Below are positions 25,571 to 35,381 of a stretch of DNA of 64,000 bases, one piece after another (position 1 is the stretch's first letter; the number at the start of each line of letters is the position of its first letter). The stretch covers positions 1-64,000 of the forward strand of contig PACT01000022.1 of assembly GCA_002700285.1 (NCBI GenBank). Direction: 5' to 3'. The position numbers and the translations under genes were made by a program. The DNA is from Crocinitomicaceae bacterium. GTDB taxonomy: Bacteria; Bacteroidota; Bacteroidia; Flavobacteriales_D; Sanyastnellaceae. The notes beneath the pieces are model-generated. The model ran no database searches. It was not told where the DNA came from and saw only the letters and a list, made by a program, of their open reading frames with translations.

Positions 25571-26832
25571 AGTTTGGTGGGGTCGCCGTGAATGATAAGC
25601 CTTTGTCCGATTCTGATATTAGAACTGTTTAAGCCATTCCAATCTTTTATCTTTCTTACGGAAACGCCGTGTCTTTCTGCAATTGTCCCCAACACATCTC
25701 CTGACTTTACGCGATAAAATATCGGTTCAGGTTCGTATTGAATCTCAGGGGTTAGCTCTGGATTGATGAGCCTCATTTCAGCTTCACGATCTATAAAAAC
25801 CGCCACGGATTCATTTGGGATTCTAACAACCCACTTCTCCCCTGGGCCTGGAATAATTTTTTGACGAAACATGGGGTTCAAGACAGCCAACTCTGATTCC
25901 GAGAGCAAGGTGAGCTCTGCAATTTGGTCAAACCTAAGGGGGCCTTCAACATGCACAGAGTCCATCTCAATATATCCCGGCAAGATGTTTCTTGGGACAA
26001 TGCCATATTCTGCATGGTACTCCATGAGGTATACAACCGCAAGAAAGTTGGGGACATAGTTTCTAGTCTCTCTGGGGAGAAACGGCCTCACCTCCCAATA
26101 ATTTGTCTTGCCGCCACTTCTGCGAATGGCCTTATTTACATTTCCGCCCCCAGCGTTGTATGCCGCAAGCGCAAGGTACCAATCGTCGTAAATTCCATAA
26201 AGCTTCTTCAAATGATTGCAGGCGGCTTCTGTACTTCTTTTGGGATCCTTTCTTTCGTCAATATAGCTGTCGATTCTCAGTCCTTCTGCCTTGGCAGTAT
26301 AGTACATGAATTGCCAAAGTCCACGCGCACCTGCTGGAGATCTCGCTTCGGGATTCAAAGCGCTTTCTACAATAGGCAAATACTTCAACTCTAGAGGAAG
26401 TTCTGAACGGTCTAACATCTCTTCGAAAAGAGGGAAAAATGCCGGAGCCCTCCCCAACATTGTACTCAGCCCTCTCTTGCGCTTGCTCACATAGAGCGCG
26501 ACCCGGTTGTGCGAAATGATGTTCCATTGTAAATCCAGCTCCGACGACATATCTAGTATCGCCATTCTTGATTTCATAACAGCCGTGTCAAGCTCTAAAT
26601 CTGGCTCTCCCATAACATTCCAAAGCCCAGTATCAGAGCTCACACAGGTCTGAGATTCACACCAAATTGACCACTCTTCTTCCCAAGAAAAAGGCGCACT
26701 TGTTTTTTGAATAAGGTGTGTAGTATCTATCTCATTTAAGTTTCCCTCGTGTAAATCTTCTTGTCCAAAAACCAAAAGGTTTAGCGTGAAGAATAGACAC
26801 GTAGCGATCAAATTTGAAAGCCTCGGACTCAC
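25567..26832 (-). CDS. mltD: Membrane-bound lytic murein transglycosylase D-like, SLT plus LysM
   Basis: 421 residues with a signal peptide near residue 23. The SLT domain (about 140-250) has the catalytic Glu in [14 protein letters not shown], then GARGLWQFM and [17 protein letters not shown]. One LysM domain closes the protein ([25 protein letters not shown]). It cleaves peptidoglycan glycan strands with 1,6-anhydro product formation. It sits between tatA and the DUF4837 gene with 4-nt overlaps at both ends, so the three are an operon. Confidence 0.92.
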   Translation of the reverse strand: MSPRLSNLIATCLFFTLNLLVFGQEDLHEGNLNEIDTTHLIQKTSAPFSWEEEWSIWCESQTCVSSDTGLWNVMGEPDLELDTAVMKSRMAILDMSSELDLQWNIISHNRVALYVSKRKRGLSTMLGRAPAFFPLFEEMLDRSELPLELKYLPIVESALNPEARSPAGARGLWQFMYYTAKAEGLRIDSYIDERKDPKRSTEAACNHLKKLYGIYDDWYLALAAYNAGGGNVNKAIRRSGGKTNYWEVRPFLPRETRNYVPNFLAVVYLMEYHAEYGIVPRNILPGYIEMDSVHVEGPLRFDQIAELTLLSESELAVLNPMFRQKIIPGPGEKWVVRIPNESVAVFIDREAEMRLINPELTPEIQYEPEPIFYRVKSGDVLGTIAERHGVSVRKIKDWNGLNSSNIRIGQRLIIHGDPTKL

Positions 26833-27011
26833 TTAGATTTGTTGTCGTCTGAAGCTTTGTCTGACTTGCTGTCGTCATCCTTGTTCGATGCGTCCTTAAA
26901 CTCCTTTATGCCTTGTCCAAGGCCGCGCATTAGTTCAGGAATTTTACGTCCGCCGAAGAGCAATAGTACCACAAGGGCAATCAAAATTATTTGTACAGGA
27001 CTTGGACCCAT
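26829..27011 (-). CDS. tatA: Twin-arginine translocase subunit TatA/E
   Basis: 60 residues from the ATG at 27009-27011, which gives a short N-terminus before the membrane helix [14 protein letters not shown], as in the family. The hinge and amphipathic helix follow ([22 protein letters not shown]), then an acidic/lysine tail. An in-frame GTG at 27029 falls in a promoter-like GTACTTTGTGGC and is less likely. TatA forms the export pore for folded proteins; no tatC is in this window. Confidence 0.9.
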   Translation of the reverse strand: MGPSPVQIILIALVVLLLFGGRKIPELMRGLGQGIKEFKDASNKDDDSKSDKASDDNKSK

Positions 27012-27028
27012 GATTTCTTTGTTTGCCA

Positions 27029-27036
27029 CAAAGTAC
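27029..27036 (-). promoter_or_regulatory. -7-like element within GTACTTTGTGGC upstream of tatA
   Basis: The minus strand reads GTACTTTGTGGC, ending about 14 nt before the chosen tatA ATG. The identical 12-mer lies immediately before the M1 peptidase ATG (21978-21989). Both contain TAC-TTTG, one base shorter than the TAnnTTTG box. Confidence 0.35.
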
Positions 27037-27048
27037 CGATAAAGAGGC

Positions 27049-27903
27049 TTAACCTACAACCTCAATTTCAATGTTGTCGATAAGTCTTACGCCATCAACG
27101 TTAGCAGCCACGACAATGTGGCTCCAATCGAAGGGTTCATCATCAGGAGAAAACGTTTGACAATTAACCCCATTAAAATACTCCAAATCTATTCCTTCTG
27201 ATTCCTGTAGCTCTTTCCTGGCGGTATCTACAGCTGTTTTTATAGATGTTCCTGCTGAAGTGTTTTCCACCACATTAGAGAGCGCAAACGAAAGCTTTAG
27301 GGCCCGTTTTAAACCTTGATTTGTCAGCCTTATATTTCTTGAACTTAATGCTAAACCTTTTGAATCTCTAATCAAACCGCAGCTCACAATCTCAATATTT
27401 GGGTGCCTGATCTGTGCCATTTTTTGCACGACCGCAACTTGCTGCAAGTCTTTTGCTCCGAAATACGCTTTATTTGGTTTTATGACACCAAATAGTTTGT
27501 CGACCACTGCGATGACGCCGTCAAAATGACCTGGTCTGCATTTCCCTTCAAATGAATGTGTTATGCTTCCCCAATCCATATGCTCTGCTTTTGGTTTGCC
27601 ACCATATAAATCTTCAGCTGTGGGTGCAAAAATCACATTGCAGCCTGCTGCTTTGGCAATTTCGGCATCAGCGTCCATTGTTCTTGGGTAGGCGTCTAAA
27701 TCATCCTTTGCGTTAAATTGGGTAGGGTTTACTAGGATACTTACAACCACCAAATCACATTCTTTTGATGCGTTTTCAATCAAAGAAGCGTGGCCCTGAT
27801 GTAAAGCACCCATTGTTGGGACTAGCCCAAGCGATTTATTGATTTGAATATTATGTTCGTTAAACCAATGGTTTAGCTCGACCGATGTGCGTATAATTTT
27901 CAT
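27049..27903 (-). CDS. panC: Pantothenate synthetase
   Basis: 284 residues. Motifs: [15 protein letters not shown] with the HxGH ATP-binding site, [45 protein letters not shown] and [14 protein letters not shown] with the KMSKS-like serines. It joins pantoate and beta-alanine to form pantothenate for CoA. It lies upstream of tatA on the same strand and diverges from the starch-synthase-like gene, an arrangement I recall from many Bacteroidota. Confidence 0.95.
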   Translation of the reverse strand: MKIIRTSVELNHWFNEHNIQINKSLGLVPTMGALHQGHASLIENASKECDLVVVSILVNPTQFNAKDDLDAYPRTMDADAEIAKAAGCNVIFAPTAEDLYGGKPKAEHMDWGSITHSFEGKCRPGHFDGVIAVVDKLFGVIKPNKAYFGAKDLQQVAVVQKMAQIRHPNIEIVSCGLIRDSKGLALSSRNIRLTNQGLKRALKLSFALSNVVENTSAGTSIKTAVDTARKELQESEGIDLEYFNGVNCQTFSPDDEPFDWSHIVVAANVDGVRLIDNIEIEVVG

Positions 27904-27942
27904 TTTTTAGGAGGCTTGTCGCCCTGTATCCTATGTAATTAC

Positions 27943-27973
27943 TTGGATTTACGCGTAAAATTAGCTATATTTG
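27943..27973 (+). promoter_or_regulatory. Promoter TTG-N20-TATATTTG for the starch-synthase-like gene
   Basis: TTG at 27943-27945 and TATATTTG at 27966-27973 have exactly 20 nt between them, matching the Bacteroidota sigma-A promoter layout. The ATG at 28005 lies 31 nt past the -7 box. Confidence 0.65.
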
Positions 27974-28004
27974 GTGTCCGTCTAACCAGAAGAGAGCACA
28001 AACT

Positions 28005-28835
28005 ATGAGCAAAGCACGAATCCTATACGTATCCCAACACTTGGTTCCCTTCCTTCCTGAAACACCGATGAGTTATATTTCTCGTCATCTTCCTCAAGGA
28101 ACACACGATAAGGGACGTGAGATACGTGTGTTCATGCCGAGGTTTGGTAAAATTAATGAGCGCCGCCATCAGTTGCATGAGGTTATTCGGCTTTCTGGGA
28201 TGAATCTAAACATCGATGATGTCGATCACCCTTTAATAATCAAAGTTGCTTCAATACCTACAGCAAGAATGCAGGTCTACTTCATCGACAATGATGATCT
28301 TTTCAAGCGCAAAGCCGTTTTGTACGATGCGCAAGACAAACTCTTTGCGGACAATGATGTACGTGCTATTTTCTTTGTGAGAGGTGTTTTGGAAACCGTG
28401 AGAAAGCTTGGATGGGCTCCTGATGTTATTCACTGTCACGGGTGGATGGCAAATCTGCTTCCGCTTTATCTAAAAAACAATTACGCTGATGACCCCTACT
28501 TTGCTAACAGCAAAGTGGTGTGTAGTATCTATGATGAAGGTTTTGAGGGCTCTTTAGACGCTCGTCTTTCTGAGAAGGTCTCACTCGATGGAATTGATGC
28601 TGAGCACGTTCAGACGATTAAAAACGCGACCTTCAACAACATGAATGCCATCGCGATTGAAAATGCTGACGCACTCATTACCGCATCCGAAGATCTGGAT
28701 GAAGAAACAACATCTAAAATGGCCGCTGCTGGCGTTCCTGTTCTCCCGTTCCCTGGTGAAAAAGGATATCTTGCAGAAATTAACCAATTTTACGATGAAG
28801 TTCTTGAGGGAAAGTTTGAGGCTGTCGAGGAATAA
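28005..28835 (+). CDS. Glycogen/starch synthase N-terminal domain protein (GT5-like, no C-terminal domain)
   Basis: 276 residues, about half the length of GlgA. The GT5 N-terminal Rossmann domain is visible (LYVSQHLVPFLPETPMSYI, then VFMPRFGKINERRHQL, YFIDNDDLF and WAPDVIHCHGWMANLLPLYL). The C-terminal nucleotide-sugar-binding domain with the KTGGL and E..GL motifs is absent; the protein ends in an acidic tail. Without that domain ordinary ADP-glucose transfer is unlikely. Short proteins of this kind beside panC, DUF4270 and glmS recur in Flavobacteriia; their role is unknown. The DUF4270 gene follows after 18 nt. Confidence 0.85.
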   Translation: MSKARILYVSQHLVPFLPETPMSYISRHLPQGTHDKGREIRVFMPRFGKINERRHQLHEVIRLSGMNLNIDDVDHPLIIKVASIPTARMQVYFIDNDDLFKRKAVLYDAQDKLFADNDVRAIFFVRGVLETVRKLGWAPDVIHCHGWMANLLPLYLKNNYADDPYFANSKVVCSIYDEGFEGSLDARLSEKVSLDGIDAEHVQTIKNATFNNMNAIAIENADALITASEDLDEETTSKMAAAGVPVLPFPGEKGYLAEINQFYDEVLEGKFEAVEE

Positions 28836-28847
28836 TAGATATATTCG
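28816..28847 (+). promoter_or_regulatory. Promoter-like TTG-N21-TATATTCG before the DUF4270 gene
   Basis: TTG at 28816-28818, 21 nt, then TATATTCG at 28840-28847, one mismatch from TAnnTTTG, just before the ATG at 28854. The -35-like half lies inside the upstream gene. The short distance to the ATG implies a very short leader. Confidence 0.4.
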
Positions 28848-28853
28848 CGCCCT

Positions 28854-30203
28854 ATGATGAAGCAAAAAGCTAACATCCCTTGGGCAGCCTTATTGATTTT
28901 ATGGTGCCTTATTGTATTTGTTGGTTGTCAAAAGCCTGACTCCTCTATCGGACTGGGTATTCAACCGGAATCTGAAATGTTTGGGGTCTACACATCTGAC
29001 ACTTTAACAGTCGAAATGGTGACGGTGAGGGAAGATTCTCTTTCGACAGCGAGACTGAGCGCTGCTGTTCTAGGTCGGGTTTTCACTCCTAGAATAGGTT
29101 GGACCACTGCTGGATTTGCGACGCAACTTCGTCTTAGTGCACCAGGAATAAATTTTGGCTCCAACCCTCAGGTGGACAGTCTCTTTTTAAGTCTTCGATT
29201 CACCGGTGAGACCTATGGGCAACTAAGCGACCAAAGCATGCTCGTTCAACAACTTGCCGATTCGCTCTCATACGATTCTGCGTATTACTCAAATTTCTCC
29301 CCTGAGGTTACGCATGACATTTTAAACGACCTCTCGCAGGGACCAATTTCTATTAACCCATCTCAGGACTTAATTGTCGGGGAGGATACGGTTGTGAAAC
29401 AGATTCGATTAAACATGAACCCCGCGTTTGGACAAACCATTCTAGATCAGGATACAGCGGTTTTCCAGAACAACGAGTCGTGGTTAAATTTCTTCCCAGG
29501 CATTGTTGTCTCAACCATGGGAGATGGTGTGGGTGCCGCAGGGGTTGATATTTCTTCTGGATTAAGTTTGATGCGGCTCCACTATCACAACGACAATGAC
29601 ACTTCGTTTTACGACTTCATCATCAGCCCCTTAAGCGCGCGAGTGAATATGTTTACGCAGAATTATGTCGGTGAGCTGTCATCCCTAAATTCACCTTCTT
29701 CAGACTCGGCATTCGTCACAGGAGATCGGTCTCTTTATGTCATGTCTGGTTCAGGGCTAAAAACCCAATTGCGAATTCCATTTTTAAATTGTATTACTGA
29801 TTCTTTGGGTCCTGAGCGTGCTGTACAAAAGGCCGAATTAGTCCTGCCTCTTGATGAGTCCTTGTTCGATTCTCGATACCCACCACATGAGCAACTTTTT
29901 ATCCTGACAGAAAACCCTGAGGGCGTTTCTATTTCAACACCCGACCAAGTCTCTCTTGGAATTAACATTGGAGGTAATTATGACGCTTCTAAAAAAGAGT
30001 ATCGTTTTAACATAAGCCGAACAATACAACAGCTTCTTAACAGGGAAGCTGGATTCGCGTATGGTAATTTCTCTCCTGAAGACCCCGTTCCGCCATTATA
30101 TATCGTGTCTAGCCGGGCTGGAATTTCTATCCAAGGGGTTGTTATTAGGGGTACTGGTGTTGATTTAAATCGCGCCAGACTAGTTCTTACTTGTAGTCAC
30201 TGA
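28854..30203 (+). CDS. DUF4270 family lipoprotein
   Basis: 449 residues (the ATG three bases later is equally possible). A lipoprotein signal ends in LIVFVGC. DUF4270 features follow: SSIGLGIQPESEMFGVYTSD, the LGRVFTPRIGWTTAGFATQLRL segment, VDSLFLSLRF, a long beta-rich body and a closing GVVIRGTGVDLNRARLVLTC. The family is exported, mostly beta and of unknown function. It lies between the starch-synthase-like gene and glmS, a neighbourhood conserved in Flavobacteriia, suggesting a link to amino-sugar or envelope metabolism (inference). Confidence 0.88.
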   Translation: MMKQKANIPWAALLILWCLIVFVGCQKPDSSIGLGIQPESEMFGVYTSDTLTVEMVTVREDSLSTARLSAAVLGRVFTPRIGWTTAGFATQLRLSAPGINFGSNPQVDSLFLSLRFTGETYGQLSDQSMLVQQLADSLSYDSAYYSNFSPEVTHDILNDLSQGPISINPSQDLIVGEDTVVKQIRLNMNPAFGQTILDQDTAVFQNNESWLNFFPGIVVSTMGDGVGAAGVDISSGLSLMRLHYHNDNDTSFYDFIISPLSARVNMFTQNYVGELSSLNSPSSDSAFVTGDRSLYVMSGSGLKTQLRIPFLNCITDSLGPERAVQKAELVLPLDESLFDSRYPPHEQLFILTENPEGVSISTPDQVSLGINIGGNYDASKKEYRFNISRTIQQLLNREAGFAYGNFSPEDPVPPLYIVSSRAGISIQGVVIRGTGVDLNRARLVLTCSH

Positions 30204-30217
30204 ATTAACTTCGAAGT

Positions 30218-32077
30218 ATGTGTGGAATTGTTGCATATCTAGGCCCCAAGCCCGCTTTCCCCATCCTTATTGATGGTTTAAAGCGTTTAGAATACCGTGG
30301 TTACGACAGTGCTGGTGTTGCGGTTATAGAATCAACAAAGACTGAGCCCCCTCAGCTTGTGATTAGAAAAAAGAAAGGAAAGGTAAAAGACCTTCTCTCG
30401 CATGTTGGAAAAGAAAAGCTCTTAGGCAATGTAGGGATTGGACACACACGATGGGCAACCCATGGTCCGCCGAATGACGTCAATGCGCATCCACATAGAG
30501 CGAGTAAAGGAAGGATTGCAATCATACATAATGGCATTATTGAAAATTATGCTGCGCTACGTGAAACTTTAGACCAAAGGGGCCACGCGCTTTTGAGCGA
30601 CACAGACTCGGAGGTTCTTGTGCACCTCATTGAGGAAATCATGTTGGGGTCAGAATTAAGTTTATTTGATGCTGTAAGATCGGCACTCAAGCAGGTGGTG
30701 GGCGCGTATGCCATTGTGGTGATTGACAGAGAGCATCCTGACAGGCTAATCGCAGCAAGGAAATCAAGCCCACTGGTGATCGGAATGGGCGAAGATGGCG
30801 CGTTTTACGTCGCTTCAGACGCTACACCAATCATTCCCTACACTAAGAATGTTGTGTACCTTGAAGATGAAGAGGTCGCAGCTCTAGATGTAAATGAAGG
30901 TCTTCGGATTCGAACCATTTCTAATGTAGCGATTGCACCTGAGGTCCACGCTTTGGAAATCGAACTCGAGGCCATTGAAAAAGCTGGTTACGAATATTTT
31001 ATGCTGAAGGAAATCTTTGAGCAACCACGGTCTATTCGTGATTCGATAAGGGGGCGTATAAACCTTCAGTTGGGGGAAATTAAAATGGGGGGAATTGACG
31101 ACCATTGGGACAGGTGGCAAAATGCTTCACGGATTCTCATTTTAGGTTGCGGAACAAGCTGGCATGCCGGTTTGGTTGCAGAATATTTACTGGAGGAGTT
31201 CACTCGGATTCCTGTAGAAGTAGAATATGCTTCTGAATTCCGGTATCGGAATCCTATTATTCGTCCTGACGACGTGGTCATTGCCATTTCCCAAAGTGGA
31301 GAGACCGCTGACACGCTAGCCGCCATTAAAACTGCAAAGGAAGCGGGGGCTCATGTTTTCGGTGTTTGCAATGTTGTGGGGTCAAGTATCGCGCGTGAAG
31401 CTGAAAGCGGAGCGTATACGCACGCAGGTCCAGAAATTGGAGTGGCTTCTACGAAAGCGTTTACTTCACAGATTGCTGTTCTTTCAATGATCGCATTGCA
31501 TGTTGGATTTAAGAAGGGCTGCCTCCCTCGCGAGCGTTTTCTTAGGTTACTTACTGAGCTAAACGGAATCCCTGAATTGGTTGAGGCCGTCCTAAAACAA
31601 GCGGATGACATCGATGCGATCGCTTCTAAATTTGAAACCGCTGAAAACGCGCTCTATTTGGGTCGAGGATATCAATTCCCAGTAGCTTTAGAAGGCGCAT
31701 TAAAACTGAAAGAAATCAGCTATATACACGCAGAAGGGTATCCTGCGGCTGAAATGAAGCATGGCCCTATTGCGCTGATTGATGATGACATGCCTGTCAT
31801 ATTTATCGCGACCAAGGATGATGTATATGAAAAGGTTGTAAGCAATATTCAAGAGGTTAAGGCTCGGGGCGGAAAGTTGATTGCGATTGTTACAGAAGGT
31901 GACATAGAGGCGGCAAATCTTGCAGACCACGTCATCGAAATTCCAAGATGTGTTGATTCTCTTGCGCCACTGTTAAGTGTAATCCCTTTGCAGCTTTTAA
32001 GCTATCGGATTGCCGTTTTAAGAGGGTGTGATGTAGATCAACCTAGGAATTTAGCAAAAAGTGTTACGGTAGAATAG
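30218..32077 (+). CDS. glmS: Glucosamine-fructose-6-phosphate aminotransferase (isomerising)
   Basis: 619 residues. Starts MCGIVAYLG with catalytic Cys2 and RGYDSAG; glutaminase residues in GHTRWATHG and IHNGIIENY. The isomerase half has two SIS domains (LGCGTSWHAGL, ISQSGETADTL, STKAFTSQ, LGRGYQFPVALEGALKLKEISYIHAE) and ends DQPRNLAKSVTVE as is standard. It makes glucosamine-6-phosphate for peptidoglycan and LPS. It begins 14 nt after the DUF4270 gene. No glmS ribozyme-like leader fits in that gap. Confidence 0.96.
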   Translation: MCGIVAYLGPKPAFPILIDGLKRLEYRGYDSAGVAVIESTKTEPPQLVIRKKKGKVKDLLSHVGKEKLLGNVGIGHTRWATHGPPNDVNAHPHRASKGRIAIIHNGIIENYAALRETLDQRGHALLSDTDSEVLVHLIEEIMLGSELSLFDAVRSALKQVVGAYAIVVIDREHPDRLIAARKSSPLVIGMGEDGAFYVASDATPIIPYTKNVVYLEDEEVAALDVNEGLRIRTISNVAIAPEVHALEIELEAIEKAGYEYFMLKEIFEQPRSIRDSIRGRINLQLGEIKMGGIDDHWDRWQNASRILILGCGTSWHAGLVAEYLLEEFTRIPVEVEYASEFRYRNPIIRPDDVVIAISQSGETADTLAAIKTAKEAGAHVFGVCNVVGSSIAREAESGAYTHAGPEIGVASTKAFTSQIAVLSMIALHVGFKKGCLPRERFLRLLTELNGIPELVEAVLKQADDIDAIASKFETAENALYLGRGYQFPVALEGALKLKEISYIHAEGYPAAEMKHGPIALIDDDMPVIFIATKDDVYEKVVSNIQEVKARGGKLIAIVTEGDIEAANLADHVIEIPRCVDSLAPLLSVIPLQLLSYRIAVLRGCDVDQPRNLAKSVTVE

Positions 32078-32227
32078 CTTCATATACACCTGACAATCAA
32101 ACACTAAGGTGTCTATAAGATGTTATTAACATGTAAAACGTGAGTGTTAATATCTACATATTTGCTTAATTCTACTCAGTATTCCCGTTATTGCACTTTG
32201 AAAACTGAAATTTAATATATTTAGGGT

Positions 32228-33058
32228 ATGAAAAAACTAATGTTCACTCTAGCGATTTGCTCGCTAGTATTCACAAGCGCACAGGCGCAAAAGCAGTTGG
32301 GCGGAGAGCACAACGTAGAGGTAAACCTTACTCCTTTTGGCAATAGCCCTATTGACGGCACGACCATTAAGTATCGTAATTTCCTTGATGATGACAAGGC
32401 GTTGCGTGTGTCATTAACTGTCGGCTCTACCTCTGGTACATATGCTTACTGGCAGGAAGGAGAGATTCTAGGAGAAAATCCTGTTAGCCCACAATTAAAT
32501 ATGGAAACATCTAACACTGTAATTGGAATTGCACCTGGTTATGAAATGCATTTCTCTGGAACTGACAACCTCAGCCCTTATTTCGGTATCGAGGCTTACT
32601 ACATGATGGGCAGTCGCACTGATATGATTGAGTCATGGGGGGCAAATGACCTTGACAACGTAGGGCAGCCTGATGTTTACGTCACTTGGGATGTAACAAA
32701 CAAGCAAGCTTACAGCTCGATGGGGTTAAACTTACTCTTCGGTGCTGATTACTACTTCTCTGATGCGATTTATGTCGGATTTGAAGCTGGATTAGGTTTC
32801 GGAATGACATCTTTCGGTAACCACGAAATTGGAACAAGTGACCTCACGGCATTCAACATTGAATTCAACAGTGCTTTTGATCCTACAACTGCAGGGGCTG
32901 CAATTGCTGACAGCTTCGTCGGTGAGCTTCCTTTTAATGTGCTCGCAGGAGAGATCTTTGTTGACTACGATGACTACACATATCCAAACCAGGTTTCTAA
33001 CACATCTCTCGGAAACGTTTTTAACGGCGCGATCCGTGTAGGATTCCTTTTTGACTAA
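32228..33058 (+). CDS. Outer membrane beta-barrel protein
   Basis: 276 residues with a signal peptide (MKKLMFTLAICSLVFTSAQAQ). The body alternates hydrophobic and polar residues in strand-length stretches (VSLTVGSTSGTYAYW, YFGIEAYYMMGSRT, AIYVGFEAGLGFGMTSF) and ends in RVGFLFD with a terminal aromatic, typical of small Bacteroidota barrels. No specific transport role can be assigned. A TATATTTA box lies very close to the ATG. A strong terminator follows. Confidence 0.82.
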   Translation: MKKLMFTLAICSLVFTSAQAQKQLGGEHNVEVNLTPFGNSPIDGTTIKYRNFLDDDKALRVSLTVGSTSGTYAYWQEGEILGENPVSPQLNMETSNTVIGIAPGYEMHFSGTDNLSPYFGIEAYYMMGSRTDMIESWGANDLDNVGQPDVYVTWDVTNKQAYSSMGLNLLFGADYYFSDAIYVGFEAGLGFGMTSFGNHEIGTSDLTAFNIEFNSAFDPTTAGAAIADSFVGELPFNVLAGEIFVDYDDYTYPNQVSNTSLGNVFNGAIRVGFLFD

Positions 33059-33085
33059 TAAGCAACGGAATTAATAATATTACTG

Positions 33086-33115
33086 AAAGGCGCCCCGTTA
33101 AGGGCGCCTTTTTTG
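33086..33115 (+). terminator. Rho-independent terminator after the barrel gene
   Basis: Stem AAGGCGCCC/GGGCGCCTT with a short loop and six T residues, starting 28 nt after the stop at 33058. The next gene's ATG follows 13 nt later, so that gene has no room for an ordinary promoter after the terminator. Confidence 0.9.
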
Positions 33116-33127
33116 TTTCTTTACTTC

Positions 33128-33907
33128 ATGGAATTTTCTAAAATGAATGTTTCCTTACATTGGAATGGGTCCTCAAAAACCGTGGACCTGTCTTCACCCA
33201 TCGACCTTAGTCTCCCTTTGAGAGATCCCCGCAAAGGAGAAGGTCCTGCGGCGTGGTATGTGGGGCGGCCGCATTTTGAACCTGTAAAAGAAGAAGGGTT
33301 TGTGGGCAGTGTAGCACTTGGGGGTGCTGTGAATTTTACAAACGTCAACTTCAATCCCCACGGTCATGGCACGCATACAGAGTGCTTGGGTCACATTACA
33401 AAAGAAGCGGAATCCGTCAATGACATTTCAATGCCCCTGTTAATGCCTTGCCTGCTTGTATCGATTTTTCCTGAACAGAAAGGGAGCGATTTTGTGATTA
33501 CAGGGTCTCAACTTCCTGGCGGAATTGCCGCCAAAGAACCTTTGCCGCCAGCCTTGATTATTCGTACGCTCCCAAACGATGTCGAAAAGAAATCAAAAGA
33601 CTGGGCAAATTCGAATCCCCCTTACTTGGATGTTGATTTTACACTAGGATTGGTTGACAGGGGCGTGAAGCATCTTTTATTGGACCTTCCGTCTGTTGAC
33701 AAAGAGGTTGATGGAGGGGCCTTAGAAAGCCACCGTGCTTTTTTTGGTGTGGGCAGAACGCAACGCAGGTCTGCAACAATCACAGAGTTCGTTTTCGCTC
33801 CAGATGACGCTCCAGATGGTTTATATGCTTTGAGTCTACAGGTGGCGCCCTTTGATCTTGATGCTTCGCCAAGTCGGCCTCTTATTTACGGGCTTTTAGA
33901 AGCTTAA
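33128..33907 (+). CDS. Cyclase family protein (kynurenine formamidase-like fold)
   Basis: 259 residues from the ATG at 33128; a TTG 15 bases upstream lies in the terminator T-run and is rejected. The family metal-binding motif H.GTH.D...H appears as NPHGHGTHTECLGH, with Glu in place of the usual Asp. LSLPLRDP near the start and a closing active-site region with DLPSVDKEVDGG and HRAFFG also fit. Members hydrolyse formylkynurenine or other amides and esters; the substrate is unresolved. Its 3' end overlaps the convergent kinase gene by 26 nt. Confidence 0.82.
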   Translation: MEFSKMNVSLHWNGSSKTVDLSSPIDLSLPLRDPRKGEGPAAWYVGRPHFEPVKEEGFVGSVALGGAVNFTNVNFNPHGHGTHTECLGHITKEAESVNDISMPLLMPCLLVSIFPEQKGSDFVITGSQLPGGIAAKEPLPPALIIRTLPNDVEKKSKDWANSNPPYLDVDFTLGLVDRGVKHLLLDLPSVDKEVDGGALESHRAFFGVGRTQRRSATITEFVFAPDDAPDGLYALSLQVAPFDLDASPSRPLIYGLLEA

Positions 33908-35321
33908 TTGTGAATGTGGCGCCTTGGCCTTCTTTGGACGCAACTGAAACCTCCCCTTTTGATTGTTCTACGATGCTTTTAACCATCGCTAAGCCTAGAC
34001 CTAGGCCATGCGTTTTTGTTGTGAATCTCGGCTCAAAAATACGCTCCAACTTCTCGTGTGGAATTCCTATGCCTGTATCGATCACTTTCACAATCGCAAA
34101 ATCTTCATCCTCTGTAATCTCAACTTGAATGGGTTCGCTTGATTTCGCATCGTACATCGAATCAAGTGCATTGGCAATAAGATTGTTGAAGGCACGCATC
34201 AGGCGGCTGGCATCCCCTTCGACCAGAATTTTATGTGGTTGACTCGCTACATGAACACATTCTTCTCCATACAGGTGGGCCGCGTTGTTCACGACATTGT
34301 TTAGGTCAACTGAGATTATTTCAGCCTCACGAACCACAGCAAGGAGCGCAAAGTCTTCTGCAATCGTTGCGAGAACATCTATTTGAGATATTGCAGTCGC
34401 TGAAAACCGTTTCAATCGATCTGGAAAGTCATCGGCCCCATCGTTCCATGCGCGTTCAAGCTGCTGAATACCGAGCTTGAGTGGTGTAAGTGGGTTTTTT
34501 ATCTCGTGGGCAACCTGTTGCGCCATTTCTCTCCAAGCCCCTTCTCGTTCATCTTTTGCTCTTCTAATCAGGATTTCTCTAAGCTTAGAAAGGAGTTTGT
34601 TATATTGATCAACGAGTTCCCCCACCTCGTCATTCCATTTGTGATCTAAAGATGTTGTATTGCCTAGGGGGTCTACTTGTGCCATCTCTAATCTTAACCG
34701 ATGAAGCGGCCTGAGAATTGATTGAACGATGAGATAAGCGATGCTCATCGCGCCTAGGAATAGAAACAAATAAACGGGCACCAAGCGGCTTAGAAAGGGT
34801 TTGATGCCCCCTTGGGTTAATGGTCTTGGGTTATATCTCGCGGATGCGATCAATAAGGGGGTTCCGTCATCGGCGGTCACCACCCAATGAACACGCGTTA
34901 TTTCGTTTGGACCAAGCGTTTCCGTCACAACAACACGGTCGCCCTTCAGTTTAAGATTATTAAGCAGATTCTTGTCTAACGCTAAGTCAGGCTGAAGGTC
35001 CACATTTTCAAACGAGGCTGATGTGGTTACCAAAACTCCGTCAGGCCTATATAAACTGAAAGTGAGTCTGTGGACATCCGCCAACTCGCAGATGTGATCC
35101 GTAAAAACGATGGAAATACTGTCCGACGGAAGGCTTCCTCCTTGCCTAGTGAGCACATAATCTAAGCTTCTGCTCAAAGCAGCCTCTTTTCTTAAAAGCC
35201 TCTGGCTGTTATAAGCCAATTCTTGTTTTTGCGAAAAATCGAATGCAACAACTGCTGTAGCCACTAAAGCAACCAACACAACCGCCAACATTCCGATGAA
35301 AATTCTAAATCTTAAGCCCAT
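33882..35321 (-). CDS. HAMP-domain sensor histidine kinase, NtrY-like
   Basis: 479 residues. Transmembrane helices near residues 7-27 and 165-187 enclose an extracytoplasmic sensor region, followed by HAMP (about 188-240), HisKA with MAQQVAHEIKNPLTPLKLG (the NtrB/NtrY-type H-box) and HATPase with NNLIANALDSM (N-box), VIDTGIGIP (G1) and THGLGLGLAMVKSIVE (G2). It senses an unknown signal and phosphorylates a response regulator not located beside it. It lies downstream of atpG by 60 nt; I see no terminator between them. Confidence 0.92.
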   Translation of the reverse strand: MGLRFRIFIGMLAVVLVALVATAVVAFDFSQKQELAYNSQRLLRKEAALSRSLDYVLTRQGGSLPSDSISIVFTDHICELADVHRLTFSLYRPDGVLVTTSASFENVDLQPDLALDKNLLNNLKLKGDRVVVTETLGPNEITRVHWVVTADDGTPLLIASARYNPRPLTQGGIKPFLSRLVPVYLFLFLGAMSIAYLIVQSILRPLHRLRLEMAQVDPLGNTTSLDHKWNDEVGELVDQYNKLLSKLREILIRRAKDEREGAWREMAQQVAHEIKNPLTPLKLGIQQLERAWNDGADDFPDRLKRFSATAISQIDVLATIAEDFALLAVVREAEIISVDLNNVVNNAAHLYGEECVHVASQPHKILVEGDASRLMRAFNNLIANALDSMYDAKSSEPIQVEITEDEDFAIVKVIDTGIGIPHEKLERIFEPRFTTKTHGLGLGLAMVKSIVEQSKGEVSVASKEGQGATFTIKLLKARK

Positions 35322-35381
35322 GGTGGTAATCTAATAACTAAAACCGGGCCAAAGAATAAAAATTACGATAATTGGACTTTA

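Noticed and set aside
30204-30217. glmS ribozyme or riboswitch before glmS
   Set aside because: The gap to DUF4270 is only 14 nt, too short for any known glmS leader.
32078-32227. Small inverted repeats after glmS as terminator or ncRNA
   Set aside because: Stems are only 5-6 bp and AT-rich, with no T-run.
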